Source of the DNA: Zunongwangia endophytica
GTDB taxonomy: Bacteria > Bacteroidota > Bacteroidia > Flavobacteriales > Flavobacteriaceae
Direction of reading: 5' to 3'
NCBI RefSeq assembly: GCF_030409505.1
Contig: NZ_JAUFPZ010000002.1
Coordinates: forward strand, 4,222,501 to 4,286,500
Length of the DNA: 64,000 nucleotides
The position numbers and the translations under genes are program-made. Each line of letters opens with the position of its first letter. Position 1 is the first letter of the stretch. This document shows, one piece after another, positions 35,308-45,280 of the stretch. The notes beneath the pieces are model-generated. The model saw nothing but the letters and a program-made list of their open reading frames with translations, ran no database searches and was not told the origin of the DNA.

Positions 35308-36594
35308 TTAATCTAGTAATTCTTTTGAATTATTATATATCTTTTTTACTGCTTTGGCTATTAATTCCACATCTTTTTTAGTACCCATCAAAGCTTTATG
35401 ATGAATACATACCGATTGCTCTTTAAAAATACGTTCGCATTTGGGTAATGAAAATCTTTTAGGGTCGATAGCTTTCCAGTACGAGTCGTTTAATTTATAT
35501 CTTGATGGTTTCGTGTGAGGGACATATAAGGAACAATTATTAAGTGGCTCGTAACTAGCACCTACAATAATCCCTAATTCAGCTTCTAATGCTTTCCTGA
35601 ATGTAGCAACGGGTAAACCATTAAAATCATCTTTGTAATATCTAAAAGCATAATTAAAGTATGCTTTTTTAGTTTCTCTTTTATCACGAGCAATTGGAGC
35701 TATTCCAGGTATTTGATCAAGGAGTGAATTTAAATATTCCCCATTAGTATTTCTCCTCGCATTTTGGGCAGGCAGTCGTTTTAAACCTTCAATTAAAATT
35801 GCTGCTTGAAATTCAGTTATTCGAAGATTACCGGATTGAATAAAATTGCCATCGTCGTCTCCATAATCTCCTGCGCCTTTATCTAAAGGATTAAAAATAG
35901 TAGTCTCAGGTTTTCTTCCGCAGTTTCTTAACGCATCTAATTTATCGGCTAATTCAGGGTTATTTGTGGTTACAGATCCGCCTTCGCCAGCTGTTAAGTG
36001 TTTTGATAACTGATAGCTAAAGCTTCCTATATCCCCGATACTACCAGCTTTTTTACCATTCCATTCTCCTCCGTGTTTATGAGCGCAGTCTTCAATTACA
36101 TAAAGCTTATGCTTTTTTGCAATATTTATAATAGCATCCATATCTGCAAAAGCTCCATATAAATGGACAGGAATTATAGCCTTAGTTCTAGGTGTAATTG
36201 CATTTTCAATTTCCTTCGGATCAATACACCAATTATCTTCGTTGACATCTACTAATATAGGTGTGGCATTTACATCTATTACCGTAGCTGCAGTTGCTTG
36301 CCATGTTAAACCGGGAATAATTACTTCATCTCCAATACCAATGCCTAAAGCTTCAAGAGAAATTTGTAAAGTCATAGTGCCATTTACAGTACAGATAGCA
36401 TGTTTCACACCGGTGTACTCGGCAAAAAGTTTATTAAACTCTGTCTCTTTTGGTCCATTATAAGACCAAACTCCACTATGAAGTACTTCTAGAAGTGCAG
36501 TTTCTTCTTCTTTGCCCCAAACAGGCCATTTAGGCCAAGGTTGTTTAGTGATATCCCGGCAAGGAGTACCGCCTTTAATCGCTAATTTCTCCAT
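35308..36594 (-). CDS. DegT/DnrJ/EryC1/StrS sugar aminotransferase
   Basis: A 428-residue PLP-dependent aminotransferase. The PLP Lys is Lys198 in SYQLSKHLTAGEGG, the Asp holding the pyridine nitrogen is in YVIEDCAHKHGG, and the family motifs PGLTWQATA and PVHLYGAFADM are present. It resembles the AHBA-synthase/scyllo-inosose aminotransferase branch. Such enzymes usually build amino sugars; here it sits in a catabolic-looking operon, where it may run in reverse to remove an amino group. It overlaps the GH2 gene end by 20 bp; a 184-bp gap follows before the oxidoreductase. Confidence 0.9.
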   Translation of the reverse strand: MEKLAIKGGTPCRDITKQPWPKWPVWGKEEETALLEVLHSGVWSYNGPKETEFNKLFAEYTGVKHAICTVNGTMTLQISLEALGIGIGDEVIIPGLTWQATAATVIDVNATPILVDVNEDNWCIDPKEIENAITPRTKAIIPVHLYGAFADMDAIINIAKKHKLYVIEDCAHKHGGEWNGKKAGSIGDIGSFSYQLSKHLTAGEGGSVTTNNPELADKLDALRNCGRKPETTIFNPLDKGAGDYGDDDGNFIQSGNLRITEFQAAILIEGLKRLPAQNARRNTNGEYLNSLLDQIPGIAPIARDKRETKKAYFNYAFRYYKDDFNGLPVATFRKALEAELGIIVGASYEPLNNCSLYVPHTKPSRYKLNDSYWKAIDPKRFSLPKCERIFKEQSVCIHHKALMGTKKDVELIAKAVKKIYNNSKELLD

Positions 36595-39172
36595 ATTTGA
36601 TAGTTTTTGAATTCCATGATTCGACTTTTAGAGCTACATCCGAGTCATGTTTAAATCTTACTTTTAGTACTCTTTGTTCTTGGGGAAGTAGGCTAATAAA
36701 ATTATCTTCCCAATAAACAGGAAGTATAGGTGCTTCTGAAACTTTATCCTGTAATTTAAGATTTATAAAAAAAGCAATTAGGTTGCTGGAGTTATTTATG
36801 GTAACCGTTAATTCTTGTTGATTTTTAAGTTCTTTTAGTTGATAATCTACAACGATGTCAACCTTTTCTATGCTATTAAGCATATTGAAATCGGAATAGA
36901 CTTTACTAGGTGTATGGAATGCAAACTCTCCCAAATTAGCCTCATAGTCTAATTCTTCTTCCTTGGTAGATAACCAATAAAAATTGACATCAAGTTCTTT
37001 ATTATTTGCTTCAATAATTCGTAAATCAACAAAGTAGGTTGTGGAAATATTTTCTAAATTACAAAGTTTATATAAAGGAATAGAAGCATCTGCTTCTATA
37101 TCAAATTCAATAATTTGATCTATAAATATTTTAGATGTAATGTCATAAATACGAATTCGAGCTTTTAAACTTTTAAACGATTGGTACTGATCGTTAATCG
37201 CATAAATATGATGATCTCCATAATTATAGATTAGATGTAGCGAAGAACAGGCTTTTTGTGTGGCATAGAAAGCAGCTGTCGGCATAAGATAATAATCATA
37301 TAGCTGCCAATACATCTTTGGCCAAGCAGCATTTAACATCCATTGAATAATACCAGTTGAATTTTCTTTATTTACTTGAAAAGCTTCAAACATTGGGCGC
37401 ATTAATTCATAGTTCATGGCTTGTGCCTTTATATTGAATTCTTCAAGATTTAAAGGCTTTCCATATCGTTCTTTAATTGCAGTTGTAAATCTACTCAGAT
37501 CGGCAAACTCATAGCGACCACAATGATAATTCCAAACGTCGTTTATTGGCCAAAGTTTGTCATCTGGAATAAATTTATTTAAGCTTTCTAATTGAGGAAT
37601 TTGTGCTCCCGGGCCTGTTTCGGTATTAAAACCATAAGCCCCACCAAAATTGGTATCGGTAAACCAATATACAGGTGCGGTATAAGCGTAAGGACCTAAC
37701 ATCTTAACGCCAGAAGAACCACTAATTTCGCTTACTACCTCTTCAGTCCCTATAATATGCAGATCACTTCCAACTCCTCCTGTTGAATTTAAATACGGTC
37801 GTGTTGGATCATATTTTTTAAACGTATCAATATATTTTTCCTCTAACTTAGTAATTGGAACTTTATCGCTAGCAACGGTCCAAACAAATATGCTTGGATG
37901 ATTGCGCAACCAAATAACTTGATCTTCCCAGGCTTGAGCTACATGATCGATATCTTCTGGTTTATAAACACCTCCAAAACGCTCATTTACGGGGACGCCC
38001 ATATGAATTTCGTGCTCCCAATGACAACTCCATCCTACCATTATTAAAATTCCGAGTTCATCACACAGATTATATAGCTTATGATCTTTCCCCCAAATCC
38101 CTTCTAATCGAATGGTGTTTAAGTTCATCTGTCTCACATACTTTACTTGAGCTTCTATAGTAAAATCTGTGTCCATTAAAAAAAGATCATCGGTCCAACC
38201 TGCTCCTTTAATGAGTACTTTCTTACCATTAATTTTATAACCACGATGAATATCGTTAAGCCAAAAATCTTCGATTTCTCTGATGCCAAACCTTATTATG
38301 TCGGTATCAGCTACTTCTTTATCGATTTCAAAATAAAGCTTGAGGTCGTAGAGATCAGGATTTCCTAAATGAAATGGCCACCAAAGTCTTGGATTTTCTA
38401 ATTTTAATTGAGAATAAACTGAAGGTTCAAATTCAATAAATAAAGAAGAATTTGCTTTTATAGTAATTTCTTTTTCGAACCATATATCTTCTATTTGACC
38501 AATTAAGCTACCTGAAATTGTGTTGTTGGTTGTATTCTGTAATTCAGCTGTAATTTTAAGTTCTGCAGAATTCAAACTTTTAAGATCTACTTTGGATTGG
38601 ACAAAGGGATGTTTTATTTTTACTCCTTTATATAAATGTAGTTTGACAGGCCTAATGATGCCCATATTTCTATCGGGCGGGGCAGGATTCCAATCTACAA
38701 ACCCAGTACTGAAATCTCCTGGCTTTGGTGGGATAATCTCTATTGCTAATAGATTTTTGCCAGTTTTGATATATTCGCTAATATCGAATGAAGCTGTGCG
38801 ATAAGCGCCATTTATCTCATTGCTATGGGCAATTAATTCTCCGTTTAACCAAACATTTGCCTTATAGTTTATACCATCAAAATCTAAAGAAGTATTGAGT
38901 TTTGTTTTGTTATTATCAATATTGAAAGAAGTTATATACCACCAAGGAACTTCAAACTCCTCTACAGGAATTTGTTTTAGATTTTCACCAAAATATGGGT
39001 CTTTATAGATCTGGTTAATGGTCAACGTACCTAAAACTGTAGAAGGAACTTGAGTAGGTATCCAATGTTCTGTAATTGCAGAATTTAATGAGAGCTCAAC
39101 ACCGGTCTGTGAAACCTTTTTAGATGATTGAATTTTCCAATTATCTCGTAATTCAATTTTATAGCACTTCAT
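36575..39172 (-). CDS. GH2 glycosidase, exo-beta-glucosaminidase-like
   Basis: About 865 residues from the ATG at 39172; an overlapping start at 39193 adds MITSNEQ. The GH2 sandwich, Ig-like and TIM-barrel domains follow the exo-beta-D-glucosaminidase/beta-mannosidase layout (VPSTVLGTLTINQIYKDPYF, SGSSGVKMLGPYAYTAPVYW). Counting from 39193, the acid/base position reads Ser442-Asp443 rather than Asn-Glu and the nucleophile is Glu525 (GFNTETGPG). An Asp acid/base is, from memory, the mark of the CsxA exo-glucosaminidase subgroup. No signal peptide is visible, so it probably acts in the cytoplasm on small imported glycosides. Endo-beta-mannosidase is the alternative. Confidence 0.8.
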   Translation of the reverse strand: MKCYKIELRDNWKIQSSKKVSQTGVELSLNSAITEHWIPTQVPSTVLGTLTINQIYKDPYFGENLKQIPVEEFEVPWWYITSFNIDNNKTKLNTSLDFDGINYKANVWLNGELIAHSNEINGAYRTASFDISEYIKTGKNLLAIEIIPPKPGDFSTGFVDWNPAPPDRNMGIIRPVKLHLYKGVKIKHPFVQSKVDLKSLNSAELKITAELQNTTNNTISGSLIGQIEDIWFEKEITIKANSSLFIEFEPSVYSQLKLENPRLWWPFHLGNPDLYDLKLYFEIDKEVADTDIIRFGIREIEDFWLNDIHRGYKINGKKVLIKGAGWTDDLFLMDTDFTIEAQVKYVRQMNLNTIRLEGIWGKDHKLYNLCDELGILIMVGWSCHWEHEIHMGVPVNERFGGVYKPEDIDHVAQAWEDQVIWLRNHPSIFVWTVASDKVPITKLEEKYIDTFKKYDPTRPYLNSTGGVGSDLHIIGTEEVVSEISGSSGVKMLGPYAYTAPVYWFTDTNFGGAYGFNTETGPGAQIPQLESLNKFIPDDKLWPINDVWNYHCGRYEFADLSRFTTAIKERYGKPLNLEEFNIKAQAMNYELMRPMFEAFQVNKENSTGIIQWMLNAAWPKMYWQLYDYYLMPTAAFYATQKACSSLHLIYNYGDHHIYAINDQYQSFKSLKARIRIYDITSKIFIDQIIEFDIEADASIPLYKLCNLENISTTYFVDLRIIEANNKELDVNFYWLSTKEEELDYEANLGEFAFHTPSKVYSDFNMLNSIEKVDIVVDYQLKELKNQQELTVTINNSSNLIAFFINLKLQDKVSEAPILPVYWEDNFISLLPQEQRVLKVRFKHDSDVALKVESWNSKTIKYGEISD

Positions 39173-39179
39173 CTGCTCG

Positions 39180-39422
39180 TTACTTGTTATCATCAGTATT
39201 ATTTAATGTCAATTTCTTGATGGTAGATTTCGCTTTCCACATCATACCACCTCCGATAGTTATTAGAAGTAAACCAGCAACCATATCTGCCATATGTTGT
39301 AAAAAAGTTTCTGTGAATATCATTGCGAAAAGTATGATTACACCAAAAGTTATAATGAAAAAACCAAGTGCATTATTAATTTGCGCAGCCTTTATTCTTG
39401 CATTTGTTTCATTTGCTTTCAT
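39180..39422 (-). CDS. Small membrane protein of the SSS operon
   Basis: An 80-residue protein with two predicted spans (about 20-42 and 48-65). It lies 17 bp after the previous small gene and its stop is 7 bp from the likely GH2 start. The family was not recognised; small membrane proteins like this are often seen next to SSS transporters in Flavobacteriia. Confidence 0.65.
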   Translation of the reverse strand: MKANETNARIKAAQINNALGFFIITFGVIILFAMIFTETFLQHMADMVAGLLLITIGGGMMWKAKSTIKKLTLNNTDDNK

Positions 39423-39439
39423 GCTTAATTCTTGTTGGA

Positions 39440-39655
39440 TTAAAAATTACTGTAGATCGATGCCAAAATAAGAAGAACAACAATAGACCATAATTTGAGA
39501 TTATTCCACCAGTGGCGATCTTCTTCAGGGATTCCCTGATATACATATTCCTTAGGAAGTAGTAATACTAAAAAACCTATAACTGCATAGAATGCTAGAA
39601 ATATAATTTTAGCAGTTTCTTGAGATACGCCAGAGAGCCAATCAAAATTCAACAT
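39440..39655 (-). CDS. Small membrane protein after SSS transporter
   Basis: A 71-residue protein with two predicted spans (about 15-33 and 51-68) separated by a hydrophilic loop with GIPEEDRHWWNNLK. It starts 1 bp after the SSS stop, so it is translationally coupled to it and may be an accessory subunit. The family was not recognised. Confidence 0.7.
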   Translation of the reverse strand: MLNFDWLSGVSQETAKIIFLAFYAVIGFLVLLLPKEYVYQGIPEEDRHWWNNLKLWSIVVLLILASIYSNF

Positions 39656-39656
39656 A

Positions 39657-41165
39657 TTATAGAGTTTTATTTTTCACCAAAATTTTTGAACTAAACACTA
39701 AGCCTTGTAATTGTTCTTCAGAATGTTTCTTTGTTATTAAGCTAACGATTAGGTTTGTAATTGTAGCTAATAAAAAGGACCACCATGATATGTAAAGGAA
39801 TGGATCTTCGATAGTGAAGAAATTCTCTTTAAAAACGTTTAGATATACAGCGAAACCGATTCCTATGATTAATGAAGAGAGGCCTCCCCATTGCGTACTT
39901 CTCTTCCAGAAAATACCTAATAGCAGAATGGCAAACAAAGGTCCTTGGAAATAAGACATAAATGTTTGAATGGCCACATAAATACCTGGGAAATCGCTAC
40001 TAATTGGTGAAGTGGCTACACCTATAAATAATAATATTAGAGTTGTAATTTGACCAACTTTTAAATAATGTTTATCATTTGCACCTTTTTTAATAAATGG
40101 TTCGTATATGTCCTTAGTAAATAAGGTTGCAGTAGAATTTAATAATGAGTCTACACTAGACATTAGTCCTGCAAAGAATGCGGCGAACATAAGACCAATT
40201 AAGCCGGGCGGTAAAATAGATTTAATCATCATTGGTAGTGCTTGGTCACCATCTGCCAATTCTGGATGAACTACAACAGCCATTAGTCCAGGAAACAAAA
40301 CTAATATAGGGATAAACATTTTTAGCGCTGAACCAAAAATCATACTCGCTTTTGCGTGCCATTCGTTTTTAGCCGTTAGGCAACGTTGTACTATAGATTG
40401 ATTACCTATCATGTAAGCATTAGCCATTACGAATGTTAAACCAAATAGAATTCCTGTCCAAGGAAAGGGAGAGCTGGTGTCTTGTGGTTGTATAATATCA
40501 AAATGGCTTTGATATTCGGGTCCCATTTCGCCTATTTTTTCCACCATATTATCCCAACCTCCAACTTCATAAAGACTCAAGAAAACGAGAGCAAAACCAC
40601 CGATAAACATGATAACGAATTGGACGACATCTGTCATTATTACTGCGGTTATACCACCAAAATATGTATATAAACCTACTACTCCCGCAGTAGAAATAAT
40701 CGAGATCCAAATTGGCCATCCCATAAGAACATTTAATAATACAGCACTAGCCCAAAATAGCACACCTAGATCTAATGCGAAAAATAATATCCATGTAACA
40801 GAAGCTATGGTACGTACTGATTTATTATACCGTCGCCCTAAGTATTCTGGAATGGTATACATACCGCCGCGCCAAAAATATGGTATAAAAATAAAAGCAG
40901 CTAATAACATGGCAGGTACAGATCCAACCCAATCAAAATTTCCTACCGATATACCATACCGATATGCTTGGCCAGATACACCTACAAAATCTAAAGCACC
41001 AATATCAGATACAACAATAGACATGCCTATTGCCCAAAAAGGTAGGCTTTTACCCCCAAGAAAATAATCTTCTGAGCTATTGACGAATTTTTTAAAATAG
41101 AGTCCTAGTAATAACATTCCTACGATGTAGGCGATTACTATAAAATAATCTATCCCTAAAAGCAT
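39657..41165 (-). CDS. SSS-family sodium/solute symporter
   Basis: A 502-residue inner-membrane symporter with about 13 spans. Family motifs are SSEDYFLGGKSLPFWAIGMS near the N terminus, VSDIGALDFVG, GRRYNKSVRT and AAFFAGLMSSVDSLLNSTAT (the sodium-site Ser pair). Sugar and inositol transporters of this family (SGLT-like) share these features. It is first in the operon with GH2, aminotransferase, oxidoreductase and ROK kinase genes, so it likely imports the glycoside they process. Confidence 0.92.
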   Translation of the reverse strand: MLLGIDYFIVIAYIVGMLLLGLYFKKFVNSSEDYFLGGKSLPFWAIGMSIVVSDIGALDFVGVSGQAYRYGISVGNFDWVGSVPAMLLAAFIFIPYFWRGGMYTIPEYLGRRYNKSVRTIASVTWILFFALDLGVLFWASAVLLNVLMGWPIWISIISTAGVVGLYTYFGGITAVIMTDVVQFVIMFIGGFALVFLSLYEVGGWDNMVEKIGEMGPEYQSHFDIIQPQDTSSPFPWTGILFGLTFVMANAYMIGNQSIVQRCLTAKNEWHAKASMIFGSALKMFIPILVLFPGLMAVVVHPELADGDQALPMMIKSILPPGLIGLMFAAFFAGLMSSVDSLLNSTATLFTKDIYEPFIKKGANDKHYLKVGQITTLILLFIGVATSPISSDFPGIYVAIQTFMSYFQGPLFAILLLGIFWKRSTQWGGLSSLIIGIGFAVYLNVFKENFFTIEDPFLYISWWSFLLATITNLIVSLITKKHSEEQLQGLVFSSKILVKNKTL

Positions 41166-41904
41166 ATTAATTATTATACGGTGAAATACAAATTAAAATT
41201 AAATGCGTTTTAAATTGTTATCATATTTTGTTCGATTTGCATGATATATCAACCTAAACGTTAGATTTTATTCTATAGCAACATCAATAGTGTTGATATA
41301 TGTTTACTTAAATTCTTAAGGAAGTGGATCCTGTCATCATTCATTCTTAAACAAGAACTTTCAGTTGGTTTCAATAGTAGTGAATCTACTTTCTAAACCT
41401 GTAAGTGTAGTATTAATAGGATACGAAATTTAGTGGGCAATCAATTAAGGTAGATCACCAAATAATTCTTACTCAGATTGTGGAATTTTACAATGAAGTA
41501 ATTAAATATGCTATTTTGATATACAAGGCTTTAGGTAAACATAGTCTAATTAAAGTGTAGTTAAGAGATATCTTATAAGTAGGATTTGAAGTAAATCAGA
41601 ATAAATCTTTTCAGAAAAAATTTTCGCAGAGTTGTAGCTTTTTAAAGCTTGTAAACAGGACAATATTTTAGAAAAAAAACCATGAATTAGCGTCTTTTTT
41701 TACTTCATAAAATTCAGTACTGGAATCTGCTTAATGATATCTTAACTTTTACTTGCTCTTAATTTAAAGGATAGAAAAAATGGGTCAAAAAAACATGCAT
41801 AATTAATAATATACCGTGTATTCAAAAGGAGACAATAAAATAGATTTGTGATTCATTCATATAAAATAACCTAATAATCAAACTTTTAAAAGAGTAATTT
41901 AATT
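41166..41904. other. Divergent promoter region between two sugar operons
   Basis: 739 bp between the SSS operon (minus) and susC (plus), with stops in all frames. At 41841-41848 TAGATTTG matches the Bacteroidota -7 element TAnnTTTG, giving a 5' UTR of about 50 nt for susC. A matching -33 element was not found. The long spacer may hold regulator sites for both operons. Confidence 0.45.
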
Positions 41905-44900
41905 ATGAAGAAAAGAAAAACAAATGTATTACTACTTTTTATTTTCAGCATGTTTGTTGGGAATATGGTAGCCCAGCAAGAGGTTACGGGCGTCGTCAAA
42001 AGTGATGATGGATATTTGTTGCCTGGAGTTTCTGTAGTCCTGAAAGGAACTAAAAAAGGAGTTTCTACAGATTTTGATGGAAATTATAATATTCAGGTGC
42101 CGGCTAGTGATGCAATTCTTGTTTTTTCTTATACAGGTATGATCACACAAGAGGTTCTAGTGGGGAATAATCAAGTATTAAATGTGACGCTAGAGACTTC
42201 TTCCGAGCAATTAAATGAAGTTGTAGTTACCGCACTGGGAATTTCAAGAGAAAAGAAATCTCTTGGTTATTCGGTTGCCGAGGTAGATGGGGAAGACCTT
42301 ACTACCGTAACTCAAGAAAATGCCTTAAATGCATTAAATGGAAGGGTTGCAGGTGTCCAAATTAATTCAACAGGTGGTGCCGGTTCTACGGTAAGTGTAG
42401 TATTGCGTGGCGCATCGTCTTTAACGACAGACAACCAACCTCTATATATTATAGATGGTGTTCCGCTTACCAGTGGTTTAACTAATATTGGAAGTACGGG
42501 TAGTGGCGTTGCAGTAGATTATGGTGGAGGTATTAGTGATATAAACCCAGATGATATTGCTAATGTGTCTGTACTTAAAGGGCCTAGTGCTGCAGCACTT
42601 TATGGATCTAGAGGAGCTAATGGTGTTATCATGATTACTACAAAATCAGGTAAAAAAAGCAAGGGATTGGGAGTATCTTTCACCTCTAGTAATGTGTTCG
42701 AAACTCCTTATAAGTTTTTGGAAAAAAGCACTCGTTTTGCAAATGGTAGTAGACCAGATCCAAGTATAACTCAGATCGATGAAACTTCTTCAGGATGGGT
42801 AGGGCCAGCATTAGATCAAGGTTTAAGTGCAATCCAATGGCCATATACCGATGCAGAAATTGCCAGTGGCGTGGGAGTAGCTAAACCCTTAACGTCTAGA
42901 GGGGCAAATAATGCAGAGAATTTCTTTGAAACGGCATATACTTTAACAAATACTGTTGCTGTAGAAAATAATTCTGAAAGAATGAATTATCGGATGTCCT
43001 ATACCAATATGAAACACGAAGGTTTTATTCCTAATTCTGATTTAACGCGTAATAATTTTGGTATCAATAGTACTTTTGATATTAATGATAAACTGAAAGT
43101 TACAGCAAGTATAAAGTACTCTATATCAGAAGCAGATAATAGACCATCTACAACAGATAGAAATGCCAATCCTTTACAAGCCTTGTATGATATAAATCCT
43201 CATATTGATATTCGGGATATGAGAGATTACTGGTTAGTAGAAGGCCAAACTCAGAATGCACCCTATAATTTAGGCGATAGTCCATCTGATTTTGAATATA
43301 ACAACCCGTACTTTATGGCTTATGAGATCAATAATGGATTTAAAAGAAAAAGACTGATCGGTAATATTCAAGCAAATTATCAATTTACCGATAAACTTTC
43401 TTTGATGGCTCGATTTACTTATAATGATTCTCATGAAGATAGAGAAACAAGAATATCTAGTGGTTTCAATAGAGAAATGAATGGAGCTTACGGCTTACAA
43501 AATCTTAACGGTGTAGAAAGTAATGCTGATTTTTTATTGACATATACAGATAAATTGAGCGAGGCTTTTGATTTTAGCCTATCTACTGGTGGTAATGTAA
43601 GGGATGTAGATAATAGTTTTGTATCTACCCAAACTAAAAATGGAGGAGCTGGTTTAATTGTACCCAACTTATTTATTTTATCAAATATTGCTTCCGAGAA
43701 TATCGATTATAGCGAATCATTATCAAAAGAGCGCGTAAATAGTTTATACGCTTTAGGGAATATTAGTTATAAGGATATGGTGTATATAGATGCAAGCGTT
43801 AGGAAAGATTGGTCTAGTACATTACCAGAAAGCGAAAATAGTTTTTTATACCCATCGGTTTCTACCAGTATACTAGCCAATAAAATTTTCGATATGGGTA
43901 GCAATGTATCTCTGTTTAAGCTACGTGTTGGTTGGGCGCAAGCAGGAAATGATACTAGTCCCCATAATTTGTATGCTATCTTAAGTAACTCTGGCGATTG
44001 GGGATCGGCATCTCAATTAGCGGTTAGTCAGGCTTTAAAAAACGATAAAATTAAAGCAGAATTAAATACATCAACAGAGTATGGTGTCGATTTATCGCTT
44101 TTTAAAAACCGTTTTAATATGGATTTTACCTATTACGAATCTAATAACAAAAATCAAATATTTCAGAAATCTTTACCAATTTCATCAGGAGCTACTAGTA
44201 AACTCTTTAATGCAGGAAACTTAAATAGTAAAGGTTTTGAAGCTAGTTTAGGCGGAGTTCTAGTAGATAGCGAGAAACTTCGTTGGAATATGAACTTAAC
44301 ATTTACTACCAATAAAACGATTATTACTGAATTAGCAGAGGGAACTGATTATGTGAATTTTTGGAGCGAAGCAAAAGGGGGCGCTTATACCTGGGTAGGG
44401 GAAGAAGTAGGACAAATAGTAGATAGAAAATTTGTTAGAGTAGAAGATGAAAACTCTCCATATTACGGATGGCCTCTTTTAGATGATGAAGGTTGGGAAA
44501 ATAGTGATCGAACTTTATCTAATGAAGATGGTAATAGAGCAGCAGCTGTAATTGGGAATTATAATCCAGATTTTAAAATGGGCTTACAAACTTCTATCCA
44601 ATATAAAAATTGGAATCTATCGATGAATTTTGATTGGAGAAGCGGAGGGCAGTTTGTATCTCAGACTCATAGATATGCCGAATCTGATTTACAAACCACA
44701 AGATGGTTGAATAAAGTTCATGACTTGAGTGATGTAGGAGATATCCCAACGTATATCAAAAACAATGCAGATGTATACCTATCTCCCGATGGTGAATTTT
44801 ACCCATTGGTAGGAGGTCCAACTGCAGAGGATGGTGGTTTCCCTATAGATGGTTTAAACGATGGCGTATTTTTACCTGGAGTTATTGGTGAGTATGACGA

Positions 44901-45264
44901 TGAAGGGAATTTTATTGCTCAACAAGAAAATATTGGTGGTCCCGGTACCCAGTATCATACTTACGGTGATAACTATGCTTGGGATTTTACAAGAGCCTCT
45001 ACCTTTGATGCCGATTATGTAAAGCTTAGACAAATTTCTATTAGCTATACTTTTCCTAGAGTAATAGCAGAGAAGTTTGCAATGCAAAATTTATCACTTT
45101 CATTGTTTAGCCGAAATATCATTTTATGGACAAAGGCGGGTATTAATATCGATCCAGAATCGGCTTTTCAATATTCAGGAGGAAGTCTTTCTCAGGGTGT
45201 TGAACGATATAATATTCAACCTTGGGCTATTCCAGTTGGTCTTAAATTAAATGCAAGTTTCTAA
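41905..45264 (+). CDS. susC: SusC/RagA-family TonB-linked outer-membrane transporter
   Basis: An 1119-residue outer-membrane glycan importer. Sec signal about 1-24; carboxypeptidase-D-like domain about 25-100 (GVVKSDDGYLLPGVSVVLKG); plug domain about 110-225 with NALNGRVAGVQI and QPLYIIDGVP; and a 22-stranded barrel ending in Phe (NASF). There is no STN domain, so it is not an anti-sigma-linked signalling receptor; control may come from the AraC regulator downstream. The susD partner begins 16 bp after it. Confidence 0.94.
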   Translation: MKKRKTNVLLLFIFSMFVGNMVAQQEVTGVVKSDDGYLLPGVSVVLKGTKKGVSTDFDGNYNIQVPASDAILVFSYTGMITQEVLVGNNQVLNVTLETSSEQLNEVVVTALGISREKKSLGYSVAEVDGEDLTTVTQENALNALNGRVAGVQINSTGGAGSTVSVVLRGASSLTTDNQPLYIIDGVPLTSGLTNIGSTGSGVAVDYGGGISDINPDDIANVSVLKGPSAAALYGSRGANGVIMITTKSGKKSKGLGVSFTSSNVFETPYKFLEKSTRFANGSRPDPSITQIDETSSGWVGPALDQGLSAIQWPYTDAEIASGVGVAKPLTSRGANNAENFFETAYTLTNTVAVENNSERMNYRMSYTNMKHEGFIPNSDLTRNNFGINSTFDINDKLKVTASIKYSISEADNRPSTTDRNANPLQALYDINPHIDIRDMRDYWLVEGQTQNAPYNLGDSPSDFEYNNPYFMAYEINNGFKRKRLIGNIQANYQFTDKLSLMARFTYNDSHEDRETRISSGFNREMNGAYGLQNLNGVESNADFLLTYTDKLSEAFDFSLSTGGNVRDVDNSFVSTQTKNGGAGLIVPNLFILSNIASENIDYSESLSKERVNSLYALGNISYKDMVYIDASVRKDWSSTLPESENSFLYPSVSTSILANKIFDMGSNVSLFKLRVGWAQAGNDTSPHNLYAILSNSGDWGSASQLAVSQALKNDKIKAELNTSTEYGVDLSLFKNRFNMDFTYYESNNKNQIFQKSLPISSGATSKLFNAGNLNSKGFEASLGGVLVDSEKLRWNMNLTFTTNKTIITELAEGTDYVNFWSEAKGGAYTWVGEEVGQIVDRKFVRVEDENSPYYGWPLLDDEGWENSDRTLSNEDGNRAAAVIGNYNPDFKMGLQTSIQYKNWNLSMNFDWRSGGQFVSQTHRYAESDLQTTRWLNKVHDLSDVGDIPTYIKNNADVYLSPDGEFYPLVGGPTAEDGGFPIDGLNDGVFLPGVIGEYDDEGNFIAQQENIGGPGTQYHTYGDNYAWDFTRASTFDADYVKLRQISISYTFPRVIAEKFAMQNLSLSLFSRNIILWTKAGINIDPESAFQYSGGSLSQGVERYNIQPWAIPVGLKLNASF

Positions 45265-45280
45265 ATCAAAAAATAAGAAT

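Noticed and set aside
41200..41225. TGCGTTTTAA near the SSS start as another Zur half-site
   Set aside because: Only a half-site with no dyad partner; no zinc-related gene is next to it.
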